NCBI GenBank assembly: GCA_943735955.1
Contig: OX030957.1
Coordinates: 1,600,001-1,664,000, forward strand
Direction: 5' to 3'
DNA length: 64,000 nucleotides
From: Piscicola geometra
Lineage: Eukaryota > Annelida > Clitellata > Hirudinida > Piscicolidae
Numbering within the stretch: the first letter of the stretch is position 1; each line of letters opens with the position of its first letter. The translations under genes were made by a program, and so were the position numbers. The notes beneath the pieces were generated by a model. That model was not told where the DNA came from. It made no database searches and saw nothing but the letters and a program-made list of their open reading frames with translations. This document shows positions 18,427 through 29,096 of the stretch, piece after piece.

Positions 18427-18624
18427 TATTATAAGTAGCTCTGAACTTTAAAAGATGGAACTTTTTTTTAATGATTTATTCAAAACTAAACCTTCATTTG
18501 TTTAATTTATAACTAAAACAAAAATTACCTTTAAAACTTCAGATTTATCTCTTAGTGTTTTGATTTAATATATTATCGTCCGCAAAGCACTAAACGCCGA
18601 AAATTAATGAATTTAAAATTTTAA
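18427..18624. promoter_or_regulatory. Shared 198-bp region between LENG1 and RNMT start codons
   Basis: The two start codons point away from each other with only 198 bp between them, so both promoters and 5' UTRs must lie here. The sequence is AT-rich with a more GC patch near 18575-18600 (cgtccgcaaagcactaaacg). I see no clear TATA box. A bidirectional promoter is the simplest reading. Confidence 0.7.
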
Positions 18625-19461
18625 ATGGACGAGCAAAAACCTAAATACTTCAAAGTTAGTATTTATTAACATTAAAAGTAATAAATTCATAGTTTGGATT
18701 GCTCAATATACTTTTCAATCTTTTGCAAACTACTCATGCACAGTCTGACAATGGAGAGAAGAAAGAGATTCCAGGAGACGCCGACTGCACAGGAACGATT
18801 GCAGAGCACTACAACAAGAGGAAGGACTCGAACCTGAGCACGAGGTGGCTCAGTCCCAACTTCTACCAGAAGAACTTCAACAACTGGATCAAGAGTGTCA
18901 TTATTGGTCAGAGCAATATTATATTTCAACTATTTTACGATATTAACTTACATTGAATAAGGCTCGTTTGCTTGTTGAGTCATCAGTACCGATAGTACTA
19001 AGCAATAATGGCATGAATGCATTAATCAGTGAGGCTGGTAGAATGCTCACCATGGATGCACCTTTGCAGGCAACACCCTTAGCAGTGTGCGTGAAGGGAA
19101 GGGTGGGGAGTACGAAGTGGAGGTGTTGGACATGTGCAGTGGCAAGGGTGGAGACCTGCTCAAGTGGAAGAGTGGCAAGATACACAAGCTTGTGCTGATC
19201 GGTGGGCTTCAAGAATATATTTTGTATCTGTTTTGATTAAATATACTTTTTATATATAGTGATTAAATATGCTTTTTATATATATTTATTAAATATATTT
19301 AGTATATGTCTTGATTAAATATACTTTTTATATATAGTGATTAAATATGCTTTTTATATTTATTAGTTAAATATATTTAGTATATGTTTTGATTCAATAT
19401 ACTTTGTTAATGATAAACACACAAATAGATCAAACACACACACCTACACCAATCATTTACT

Positions 19462-19532
<71 letters not shown>

Positions 19533-21160
19533 TAGCAGAAGTTTCAGTGAATCAAAGTAAGCAGAGATATGAAGACTTACTCAGAAGAACTGAAATGGAA
19601 AATAACAGGGGTGGGAGAGGTGGTGGTTGGGGTAACAGGGGTGGGAGAGGTGGTGGTTGGGAAAACAGGGGTGGGAGAGGTGGTGGGTGGAAGGACAGTG
19701 GGGATGGAGGAGGAGGAGGAGGAGGAGGATGGACTGATAGGAAAGGAGGATGGAATGAAAGGAATGAGGGTGCAAGCAGGATTCATCATGACAGCAAGGA
19801 AGATGGAGGAGGTCAAAGAGGGGATCATGGTGAGGGAAGGAGTCATGATGATGATGCTAGGCAACGAAATACAGGCGGTAGTAGTAGTAGTAGTAGTGGC
19901 GGCAGTGGTGGTGGTGGTGGTAGTAGTGGTGGTGGTGGTGGTGGTAGTGGTGGTGGTGGTGGTGGTGGTGGTGGTGGTGGTGGTGGTGGTAATGATAGCT
20001 ATGGCAACAGAGGTAGACATGGTGACGGGTGGGATGGAAGGGGGGCTAGCAGAAACAAGTTGTTCTCTGCCGAGTTCTACACAGCCGACTGCACGAAGGT
20101 GGTTCATTGGGGAGTGGTTATTGTGGTTATAAACAGTTGTCACTACTATCAATAATAGTTTATAATAAAAAGAGGAATTTTAATAACGCGGCGTAAACTC
20201 GGACGAGCTTCAAGACCACCCTGATCTTGGATTTGCTAGCGATTATTTCAGACAATTGTTGGCTGGTTTAAATGACATTTTCGGCGGATATGCGAACAAG
20301 CTGTGGATTGCGTAAATGCTGCTGAAGACAATCGTGAAGTAGTGAAACTTCAGAGATAAAACACTTTTACAAGACTCATAAAATATTTATTATTTTCCAA
20401 ATAGAAAAAGTTTCAATGCTGTCGTAAATAAAACTAAAATATAACATATGACTGGAGTGTGGTTGTGATGTAGCGGCACTTTGTAGTCTTTGCAGAGTTT
20501 TCTCGATTTCTATTGATTCTGTGGCAGCAAGCAGAAGGGACAACGCCTGTGCTGTGCAGTCCTGGTACGATCAAACCTTCGGAAGCTTTGAAGTTAGGCC
20601 GATCATTCTGCAGCACCATCGTGATGATGATAGTTATGAACAGTTTCCTAGGACCGAACGAAAAGCCTTTCAGCGGCAAAGATGAAAAATTACATCGAAC
20701 GCACACACACACAGGCACTTCTTGCTTCCCGTGGTGACCTTTGTCTCTCTGGTAGATACAAACCACCTTACAGAATACATCTTTTTCTACAAGATTCTTC
20801 AGCCTTTCAACACACAATTCAAACTCTTGAAACTCTCTGCAGTGTCTCCAACTTTCTTTTAATCTGTTTTATAAGTGCTGTCAACACCATCACCACCCCC
20901 CATCATCACTATCAACACCACCGCCATCATCATCATCAACACCACCACCATCAATACCACCGCCATCATCATTATCAACACCACCACCATCATCATCAAC
21001 ACCACTAGACCATCATCATCAACACCACCCACCAGACACGTGTCAAGGACTTGTTGACACAACCTGAACAGCGCTTCGACATCACGAGTGCCCAGTTCTC
21101 CTTCCACTACTGCTTTGAAAGCCTCCCACAGGTCTTAATCTCTCTCTCTTTCTCTCTGTG

Positions 21161-21245
<85 letters not shown>

Positions 21246-22464
21246 GTTGTTAAAATGAATCAATCATTCTTCTATGAGTTTCTTGATTTTTCATCACCAT
21301 AATCACCACCATAAGTACCACCATCATCATTATCATCACCATCATCATTATCATCACCATAATCATTATCATCACCACCATCATCAGTACCACCATCATC
21401 ATTACCATCACCATCACCAGGCGAGGGTGATGATGAGGAACGCGGCAGAGTGCTTGAAGGAGGGGGGCTTCTTCATCGGAACGATCATCGACTCGAACAT
21501 CATGGTGTCTGTGGTGGAGGTGTTGTGGCTGTGGTTGTTATGGTTGTGGTTGTGGTTGGTATGTGGAGGTGTTGTGGCTGTGGTTGTTGTTGTTGTGGTT
21601 GTTGTGGTTGTGGTTGTTGTTGTAGTGGTTGTTGTGGCTGTGGTTGTGGTTGTTGTGGTTGTTGTTGTGGTTATCGCTTTTAGTTCTTTGTTCCCATTCC
21701 CGCATGACCGATTCCGGTCCTATGTGGAGAAGGTATGTGAACACCTCCCCCTCTCTCTCTTAGAGCCTCTTTGAGAGGTGGGGAAGAAGGTAGCGCTTTT
21801 GAGATCCTCTTCGTGCCCGTGAAGGCGGGAACATATAGCCGTTGTGTTGTTGTGGTTGTTGTGGTTGGTATGTGGAAGTGTTGTTGTGGCTGGTATGTGG
21901 AAGTGTTGTTGTGGTTGGTATGTGGAGGTGTTGTTGTGGCTGGTATGTGGAAGTGTTTTTGTTGTGGTGGTGTTTTGGCTAGCATGTGGTTGGCATGTGA
22001 TGTTGTTCTTGTGGTATTGTAGTGTAGTGGCCTGTAGTGGTGTTGCATTGGTGTCCTTGCGACCACATCTCCCTATTACCGCCCATTCATTCTCCCATTA
22101 CTGAGTAATCAGCGTCTCATAACGAACAACCTCATCACCGAATAGAAATGACGATGATACGATGAATTCGATTACGATCGCATTGATTGACCGACAGGCA
22201 GCGACTGAAGGCCTCTGAGGACATGCGCTTTGGCAACAAGTTGTACGAGGTGAGCTTCGAGTTGGAGAACAAGCAGACCATTCCCCTCTTCAACGCCAGG
22301 TGCTGCTTATTATTATTTATTTTTATTATTCTTGTTCGCCAGGTGCTGTTGCTTCTTTTCCCTTCCTATTCTTCTCTTTTTCAGTGTGCGATTGAATCGA
22401 AATAACTCAGATGGTTTCTTGCCTTGGCAGATGTTGATGATGATGATGATCTTGATGATGATCT

Positions 22465-22497
<33 letters not shown>

Positions 22498-24512
22498 GGA
22501 TAATATTAATATTGTTTTTCATCAAAGGTACCACTTCTACCTTGACGGCTCTGTCGATTGTCCTGAGTTCCTGGTGCACTTTCCACTCATGATTAAGTAA
22601 TAATAATAATGAAAATTATCATTTTTGTTATTTATATTATTAATATATAATTAACTATTAATACCACCACTATCGCTTACAACACCATGTAATGCGCAAT
22701 TAAAACCTTCACACTACTATCACTACCACCTCACACCACTACTATCACCACCACCTCACACCACTACTATCACCACCACACTCACGCCACCACTATCATC
22801 ACCATCTCACACCACTACTATCACCACCACCTCACACCACTACTATCAATACCACCTCACACCACTACTATCACCACCACCTCACACCACTACTATCACC
22901 ACCACACTCACGCCACCACTATCATCACCATCTCACACTCCCATCTCACACCACCAAACCACGACCACTATCACAACCGTCCACTACTATCTCACACTTA
23001 TTACTACTACTACTACCACATCACCAAATCACCACCACTCCTACCATACTCACACCAAACCACCACCACCATCACTACTACCAAACCACCACCACCAAAC
23101 CAAACCACCACCAAACCACCACTACCAAACCACTACCACCAAACCACTACTACCAAACCACTACTACCAAACCACCACCAAACCACTACTACCAAACCAC
23201 CACCAAACCACTACTACCAAACCACTACCAAACCACCACCAAACCACTACCACCAAACCACTACTACCAAACCACCACCAAACCACTACCACCAAACCAC
23301 CACCACCAAACCACTACCACCAAACCACTACTACCAAACCACTACTACCAAACCACCACCAAACCACTACTACCAAACCACTACTACCAAACCACTACCA
23401 AACCACCACCAAACCACTATCACCAAACCACCACCAAACCACTACTACCAAACCACTACCACCAAACAGTCACCAATGCACTACCACCAAAGCACCACCA
23501 CAAATCCTGACAGACTGGCGAGTGAATACGGCTTGGAGCTGGTGTACTGCAAGAGCTTCAAGCAGTTCTACGACGAGAACTGCCAATCAAGCCAACACAA
23601 ACTCCTCCTCAAGAAGATGTTCGCTCTAGAGGTGAGTCATCATCATCATCTAGTTTTCAACCATCATCTTCGTCGTCATCATCATTATCATCATCATCAT
23701 CTCATCATCATCATCATTATCATCACTAGTTGACCATCCTTACCACCACAACATCATCTTCATCATCACAACATTATCAACGCCTATACTATCTTGACAC
23801 TATCTACACATCATCATCAATACCATCATCATCATCAATACCATCATCATCATCACTATCACACCATCATCACTAACACCACCACCATCATCATCATCAT
23901 CACTATCACACCATCATCACTAACACCACAACCATCATCATCATCGTCACACCATTCAGAACTACCCACCAAGGCCTGAAGAAAAGCCGCATTGTGACCA
24001 CACCAAGTACACGCATGCGCAAGAATTCATTCAGAAACTGCGGCAAAACTCCCACTTGGCCAACGTGCCAGACCTGAGCGTTGTATGTGTATCTTTGTTT
24101 GTGTATGTGTGTGTGGAGGCTTCAATGTGTGTGTGTGTGTGTGTGCTTGTGAATGGATGGATGGATGGATGGATGCATGACATGATCCTTCTTGACTCAG
24201 TGTCACCAGTCATAACACCCTCCACTCCACCTCCATTCCACCTCACAGGGCACTTTGTCTTCAGAAGAGTGGGAAATAGCTGGTGAGTCATCCAACTCCT
24301 ACTTATTATTTCTATTAATTATCATTATTACCATTTCTTTAACTGTTTCCATGAACAACGTTTATCATGCCAATTTTATCCTTTATGTTTCGTAATTGTT
24401 TTGAGATTTCTTGCTTCATACACACACACATACACACAAACACACACACACAGGCCTCTATCAAGTCTTTTCATTCCAGAAGAGATCCAGCCATGGCAGC
24501 ACCTCCAAATAA
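18625..24512 (+). CDS. RNMT: mRNA cap guanine-N7 methyltransferase
   Basis: Adds the N7 methyl group to the guanosine cap of nascent mRNA in the nucleus. Exons: 18625-18654, 18744-18906, 19070-19201, 19530-20098, 21036-21131, 21421-21504, 22202-22299, 22528-22596, 23514-23631, 23960-24082, 24249-24282, 24454-24512; 524 aa with matching phases. Conserved blocks: [25 protein letters not shown] motif [90 protein letters not shown]. Only about 25 residues precede the catalytic domain, so the long vertebrate N-terminal region is missing. Exon 4 carries a roughly 150-residue RGG and poly-Gly insertion. The AATAAA at 24508 overlaps the stop codon. Confidence 0.95.
19463..19528 (+). repeat. (CA)n abutting the RNMT exon-4 acceptor
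   Basis: About 66 bp of ca repeats that run into the 3' splice site (cacacag, exon from 19530), standing in for the usual polypyrimidine tract. Confidence 0.92.
19600..20053 (+). repeat. Coding insertion: RGG repeats and poly-Gly in RNMT
   Basis: Within RNMT exon 4. It starts with three near-exact 30-bp units encoding NRGGRGGGW plus one residue, passes through a mixed Gly/Glu/Asp/Arg/His segment, and ends in a (ggt)n tract (about 19876-19990) coding for Ser-Gly then poly-Gly. The frame stays open on both sides of conserved motifs (QRYEDLL before, [10 protein letters not shown] after), which argues that it is translated. Human RNMT has only a short loop here. Confidence 0.85.
20099..21035. 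other. RNMT intron 4 with a possible antisense ORF
   Basis: 937-bp intron. Its middle (20434-20817, minus) keeps a 127-aa frame open with balanced codon use; the last 60 residues hold [16 protein letters not shown] and [20 protein letters not shown] minus-strand AATAAA occurs near 20385. I do not recognise the product and see no conserved start. The right part (20880-21030) is cat/acc repeats leading to the acceptor. Confidence 0.35.
21157..21241 (+). repeat. (TG)n microsatellite, RNMT intron 5
   Basis: About 85 bp of tg repeats with one tt interruption, about 25 bp after the donor at 21132. Confidence 0.93.
21295..21420 (+). repeat. CAT/ATC array supplying an RNMT acceptor
   Basis: Degenerate trinucleotide array (tcatcaccat and related) whose last unit ends in caccag, the 3' splice site of the exon starting at 21421. 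Confidence 0.88.
21505..22010 (+). repeat. GTTGTG and TATGTGGAAGTG minisatellites, RNMT intron 6
   Basis: Two arrays separated by unique sequence (about 21675-21830): gttgtg/gtggttgt units right after the donor at 21505, then longer units around ttgtggctggtatgtggaag. The frames across them (Val/Cys/Gly-rich) are artefacts. Confidence 0.85.
22660..23500 (+). repeat. ACC/ACT-rich satellite filling RNMT intron 8
   Basis: Nearly the whole intron (22597-23513) is low-complexity: cactactatcaccaccacct units on the left, then aaaccactaccacc and aaaccaccacc units on the right, ending just before the acceptor at 23513. The left part contains a longer duplicated block. Confidence 0.9.
23640..23950 (+). 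repeat. CAT/ATC arrays, RNMT intron 9
   Basis: Trinucleotide arrays starting about 6 bp after the donor at 23632 and running to the acceptor before 23960. The segment near 23840-23945 holds a short direct repeat with cactatcacaccatcatcac. Confidence 0.88.
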
Positions 24513-25244
24513 AGCCATGTTTAGCTTGAATGATAGAGCCATCAGCATACAAAGATGATGCCTACGTCTCACAAATGTTAAATACTTTCTCAACTTCGGG
24601 CCGGCCGCTAGTCTATCATTAAAGCTTGCTTTAGACACCAGCTAACATATGAGTGTTCCTCACCTAACTCTTCCTCACCTTAGCCCCAATGGCAATTGTA
24701 GAAATTAGTTTTATTGTAGGCATATGATGGGAAGCCCCAAAGACTGTGTTGAGCATGTCTTAGAATCATTGTGCTAGGTGTGAACCGTTTAGTTTATTTG
24801 ATGAACTCAAAACTGGAAAAATTATATACACATTGTCTGTTGTTGCAGAATTTCATCATCATCATCACTCCAATGAATTGCTATACCAAGACGTAAAAAC
24901 ATCTTCGCATTTGGCGACTCCCTTTACACTTTCCACCTTGCACACTAATATCCTCACAGCTTTTCCATTGCACGCCACCAAACGTCTCTCAAACTACAGT
25001 ACTTCCCACGCAAGCTTCTACCACACCACACGAACCCTACATCGCATCAGTGCTTTCCACGCAAGTGAATACCGACACCCTCCACCACACCTAACCACAT
25101 CAGTTCTACTTCCCATGCAACTACACACACATAAAGACCCTCCATCCCACCACAACACATTACATGCAACTGGGCACCAAGAAACATATCCCATTACATA
25201 CAAGCAACTGGACAAACACACCCTCCACAGCACAGCACACGCCA
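24513..25244. other. Spacer between RNMT and NIP7 stop codons
   Basis: Tail-to-tail spacer holding both 3' UTRs. A minus-strand AATAAA at 24793-24798 could end NIP7. The 145-aa plus frame at 24833-25270 is His/Thr/Ser-rich, lies over cacc-type repeats and overlaps NIP7, so I do not call it. Confidence 0.6.
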
Positions 25245-26382
25245 TCACAGGAGCGTGTCCTCATCCCTGATGTACTCTCCCACATCAGCCTGATGGAAGG
25301 CAACCACGTCGGTCAGGTCGCCCTTCCTGCAGTCCTCTGTCGCCTTCGCTGCCACTCCAAAGCCCTGTCAGGAGAGGTGCTTGGTGTGTCTTGCTGAGTT
25401 TTGTGTGCATATACATCATAACTATTACCTTCCGCATCATTATCACCACTACCTTCATCATCATCCCTACCACCTCCTTCATAGCCACCACCAGCACCAT
25501 GCACCACCAGTACCATGCACCACCCACAACGTACCAGTGGCACGTCACTCATGGAGTAGACAACGACTCCTTGGTAGCGTGGCGTGTTCTCGGTGATACG
25601 ACCGAGGCCTGACTTGAGAATGTGCTGGCCGGACAGGAACTTGCTCTCAAAGCCTGGCTTCACCCACACCTTGTGCTGATTTGAATGGATGTGACTAATT
25701 TGAAGATTAATATGTTTGAAAAGTTTGGATTTTTTGGCGAATATTAGAATTGAATTATTATTTATACCTTGGCGTAGGGAGCAAGGTAGTCTAGAGCTGT
25801 GATCTTGACCTTGAACTTTTTGGAGGTTGTGAACTTGCCAAAGCATGTGCCAAACGAGATGAGTTTGTCCCTTGGGAAGTGAGCTGCCTTCTTCACCAGG
25901 AACTCACTGCAAGTGAGAATTGTTTTAAATAAAAAAAATAACTTTTTCTTTGTTCACAGCAATAGCTGCATTATGTCTTATTATACTTATTAATAATTAA
26001 TGAAAGTCACTTTCCACTTGATCTCAATAAATTATAGAATAATTGAAACGCGCAAAATGCATCATACTTTGCGTAGAAAACTCTTTCTTTGTGCAGTCTG
26101 AAGCAGTAGTTTCCATCAGATCTCTTGATCAACAGCTCTATGTTGTCACCTATACTGCAAAGAGATCAAGACATTCAATTAGTTTGACACTTCATTTTTT
26201 CGTATGTGGAATAAAAAATAGTTTTATCTAAAAATAACTGATATATTTAGTGATTGGGGTGTTAATTATTAGTAATAAAGAAATTCATGAAATTTTACAA
26301 AAATCAATAATTACAAATAATTATACTATTTTGAGAGCTTTTCAAAGAATATTTTAGTTTCTTCTTCTGTCAAAGGCCTCAT
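25245..26382 (-). CDS. NIP7: 60S ribosome subunit biogenesis protein NIP7
   Basis: Nucleolar PUA-domain protein needed for pre-rRNA processing and 60S subunit assembly. Exons on the minus strand: 26382-26327, 26154-26068, 25906-25768, 25675-25535, 25364-25245; exactly 180 aa, the same length as the human protein, with all phases matching. Conserved blocks: start MRPLTEEET, then [75 protein letters not shown]. The C-terminal part from about residue 95 is the PUA RNA-binding domain. Nothing is missing or broken. Confidence 0.97.
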
Positions 26383-26945
26383 TTTAAAACACGTGTATAA
26401 AATAATCAGCAATATTACTCTTAAATTAATATTCTAAAAGTGAAATGCTATGTGAAACCTTTATAAAATTTAATCTTTAAGGGTCGTCACGGAAAAATAT
26501 TTTAGATTATTTTCTTTTTTAAATAATATTGAATAATCTGTACCAAATTATTTTGAAGAGTGAAATGGTTGATAGATTAATTGGTGAATTGACTGCAATT
26601 CAAAGACAAGCACAGTTTCTCAGAAGAGGTAGAAAAAGAAGCAAAGTAGATGTGTAAATTTGTTATTAGACTTTTTTTCTATTACCTTCATCGTTGTAGA
26701 TTTTGCCTCTAGAGAAGATTTTTTTATTGCCAAATAAAAAGAGTTCTCCAGATAGATCTTTTTCAAGTTTTTTTTAATCTTATATCATGAGAGATAGTCT
26801 TTATAAAAACAATAGTTTTTGTCTATATTAATAATAATAAAAAATAAAATGGAAAATAATTTATAAAAAGTAAGTCTGTTTTATTTATTTTTATATGTGA
26901 ATTCGTTTAATAGAGAATTTAATGAAATTCCACCATCATTCCCAC
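26383..26945. other. 5' flank of NIP7
   Basis: AT-rich. A short plus-strand frame at 26564-26656 reads MVDRLIGELTAIQRQAQFLR and a basic tail; it would sit head-to-head with NIP7, but 30 residues without a homologue I know is not enough to call a gene. Nothing else is visible. Confidence 0.5.
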
Positions 26946-26953
26946 CACAGTAG

Positions 26954-27733
26954 CAGTGTTATTTTCGTAACGAAAACGAAAACGACAATTCTGAATAATC
27001 GTTCCACGAAAACGAAAATAAAAACTAAATTTATTTTCAAAACGAAAACGAAAATAAAAACTATAATTATTTCTAAAACGAAACTGAAATAAAAACTATA
27101 ATTATTTTCAAAACGAAAATTAAATAAATTTTTAGGATATGCCATAATAGGCAAATGAATAACTTTTATTAAAAATATGTCTTTGTTATAAACATTATCT
27201 TTGGGCTTTATGAAAGTAGCGCCATTTATCAAACGTTATTTTATTACCGCTTCTCTTTGTCAATTAAATTATCACTTATTTTAATCATAGATTTGTTGTT
27301 ATAATTTAAATTTGTTGTTAATCAATAATTTACGTAATCAATTCTTATAATATTTCAATTGACTGTTAATTTTTTAAACTCATTTGTTGTTAATATACTG
27401 TTTTCATAGATATCAAAAACAAGTAGTATATATACTATATCTATGACTGTTCTATTTTACCGTTTCATTTTATGATAAATTAATTTTTTTAGATATAAAA
27501 AAAAAGTGTTTAAAGTTGTAAATTAATATTTTTTCAAAACTAAAATGAAAATAAAAACTATAATTATTTTCAAAACTGAAACGAAAATAAAAACTATAAT
27601 TATTTTCAAAACGAAAACGAAAATAAAAACTATAATTATTTCCAAAACGAAAACGAAAATAAAAACTATAATTAATTTCAAAACGAAACTGAAATAAAAA
27701 CTATAATTATTTTATGAAACGAAAATAACACTG
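26954..27733. mobile_element. hAT-like MITE
   Basis: A 780-bp element with terminal inverted repeats: cagtgttattttcgt at 26954-26968 and its exact reverse complement acgaaaataacactg at 27719-27733. It is flanked by the perfect 8-bp duplication cacagtag (26946-26953 and 27734-27741). An 8-bp duplication with ends starting CAGTG is the hAT signature. No transposase frame is present. Both sub-terminal regions carry the same direct repeat (cgaaaataaaaactataatt) in several copies. Confidence 0.9.
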
Positions 27734-27741
27734 CACAGTAG

Positions 27742-29096
27742 TAGTACAATATGCTGTAGTAATTCTTACTACAGCATCATCATCACTGACCTCACTGCTA
27801 AATATACTACCATTACTTTACAAATAATTTGTAATAAGACTAAACACTTTTTAGTAAGATAAAGATAAAATTAAAAGCTTTTTAGTAAAAAGCTTTTATT
27901 TTTATCTTTGATTGAAGAACGTGAAATTTGGAAATGTAATTAATAATTTTAATGAAAAGTTAAGTATTTCGGATGATGTGCCTACAACTTTTAAATTGAT
28001 CATATAAACGTTAAAAGCATAAAAAAGTTCACTTTAAATTTAAATTGCTTCTGCTCTGGATTATCTCACACGCGACTCGTATATCCCGAACTCGGATATC
28101 TTTTTCCAATTTTACGAAACAACAAAAGTTGACTTAACCAAATTGAAAGTGAAAAGTCAAACTTAAAATTTAAGTTTATTTAACTAATTTAACTAAAGTA
28201 AATTCGTGAAACTAGCTCGGATTTTATTTCCCTGTTTCATTTAAACTTTTATTGGAATATAATTTTAATATAAAAGGCGCACTATCTTAACAAGTGAAAT
28301 TTCGAGTAAAAAGTCCTTTTGCGATTACGGTGATAAAAGGATTATTGGAGTGATTTATTTGGAAGAGTAAATGTGAAAATCTAAAATGAAACAAGATAAT
28401 AAAAACTAAAATTATTTTGTTCGAACGCTAATAGGTTACAGAAAAAGAAATACTCCTAAGACTATAAAAACGCAAGTCACACAATCTCTTAACGCTTGGA
28501 ATCGTTTCAAGATTTACATAATTTAGTTTTATTGTCTTTTGTTATAAGCTTGGATAACTTGAAACTTGCAACTGATGCGGTAAAGCAAATGTAAGAAAAT
28601 CTAGAATTGGAATGAACGTAATTTATATTCAATTCTACTTTAAATTGTAACAAGCGTTTGAGTGATAAATTGAAATGCTTTCAAGAAGACCCTCCAAGTA
28701 TAAAAAACAGCAATTCCACAATTAGATGCAGTACACTGACGTGTGAATCGTCAACGTCTGTCTCGAAATTTGTTTCTTAGGGCCTCATGTAATCATATAT
28801 AAGAAGTGTTGTGGTAGGGTTTATAAAAACAGCATCTCTGACATATCTTGACAACGGCTAAATACTAATATCAGTGCGTGATTTTTAAATAAGATTAAAA
28901 GTATTAAAAACACTTCAAAAAGCATCTATAGAAAGTATTTATTGAAATAACTTTTAAATTTTAACAGCTAAAATATGTTTAAAAGTCAATATAGTCAAAC
29001 TGCAAGATCGTTTTCAACGAAGATTCATTCCACGACCAGTTAACTTTTACACGCAAATTTCAAGCCATAGCTTAAAACGTTCAGTGCTGACATGAA
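27742..29096. other. Spacer left of the Cys-loop receptor gene
   Basis: AT-rich DNA between the MITE and the receptor stop codon. Part must be the receptor 3' UTR. I see no other feature. Confidence 0.55.

Noticed and set aside
20540..20620. Possible 5S rRNA-like stretch in RNMT intron 4
   Set aside because: A short gatca...gaag...gttaggccgat resemblance only; the internal control region does not align.
24833..25270. 145-aa plus-strand frame between RNMT and NIP7
   Set aside because: His/Thr-rich, built on cacc and catc repeats, and overlaps the last NIP7 exon on the other strand.
26564..26656. 30-aa plus-strand ORF head-to-head with NIP7
   Set aside because: Too short to support without a homologue; the basic tail is suggestive but not evidence.
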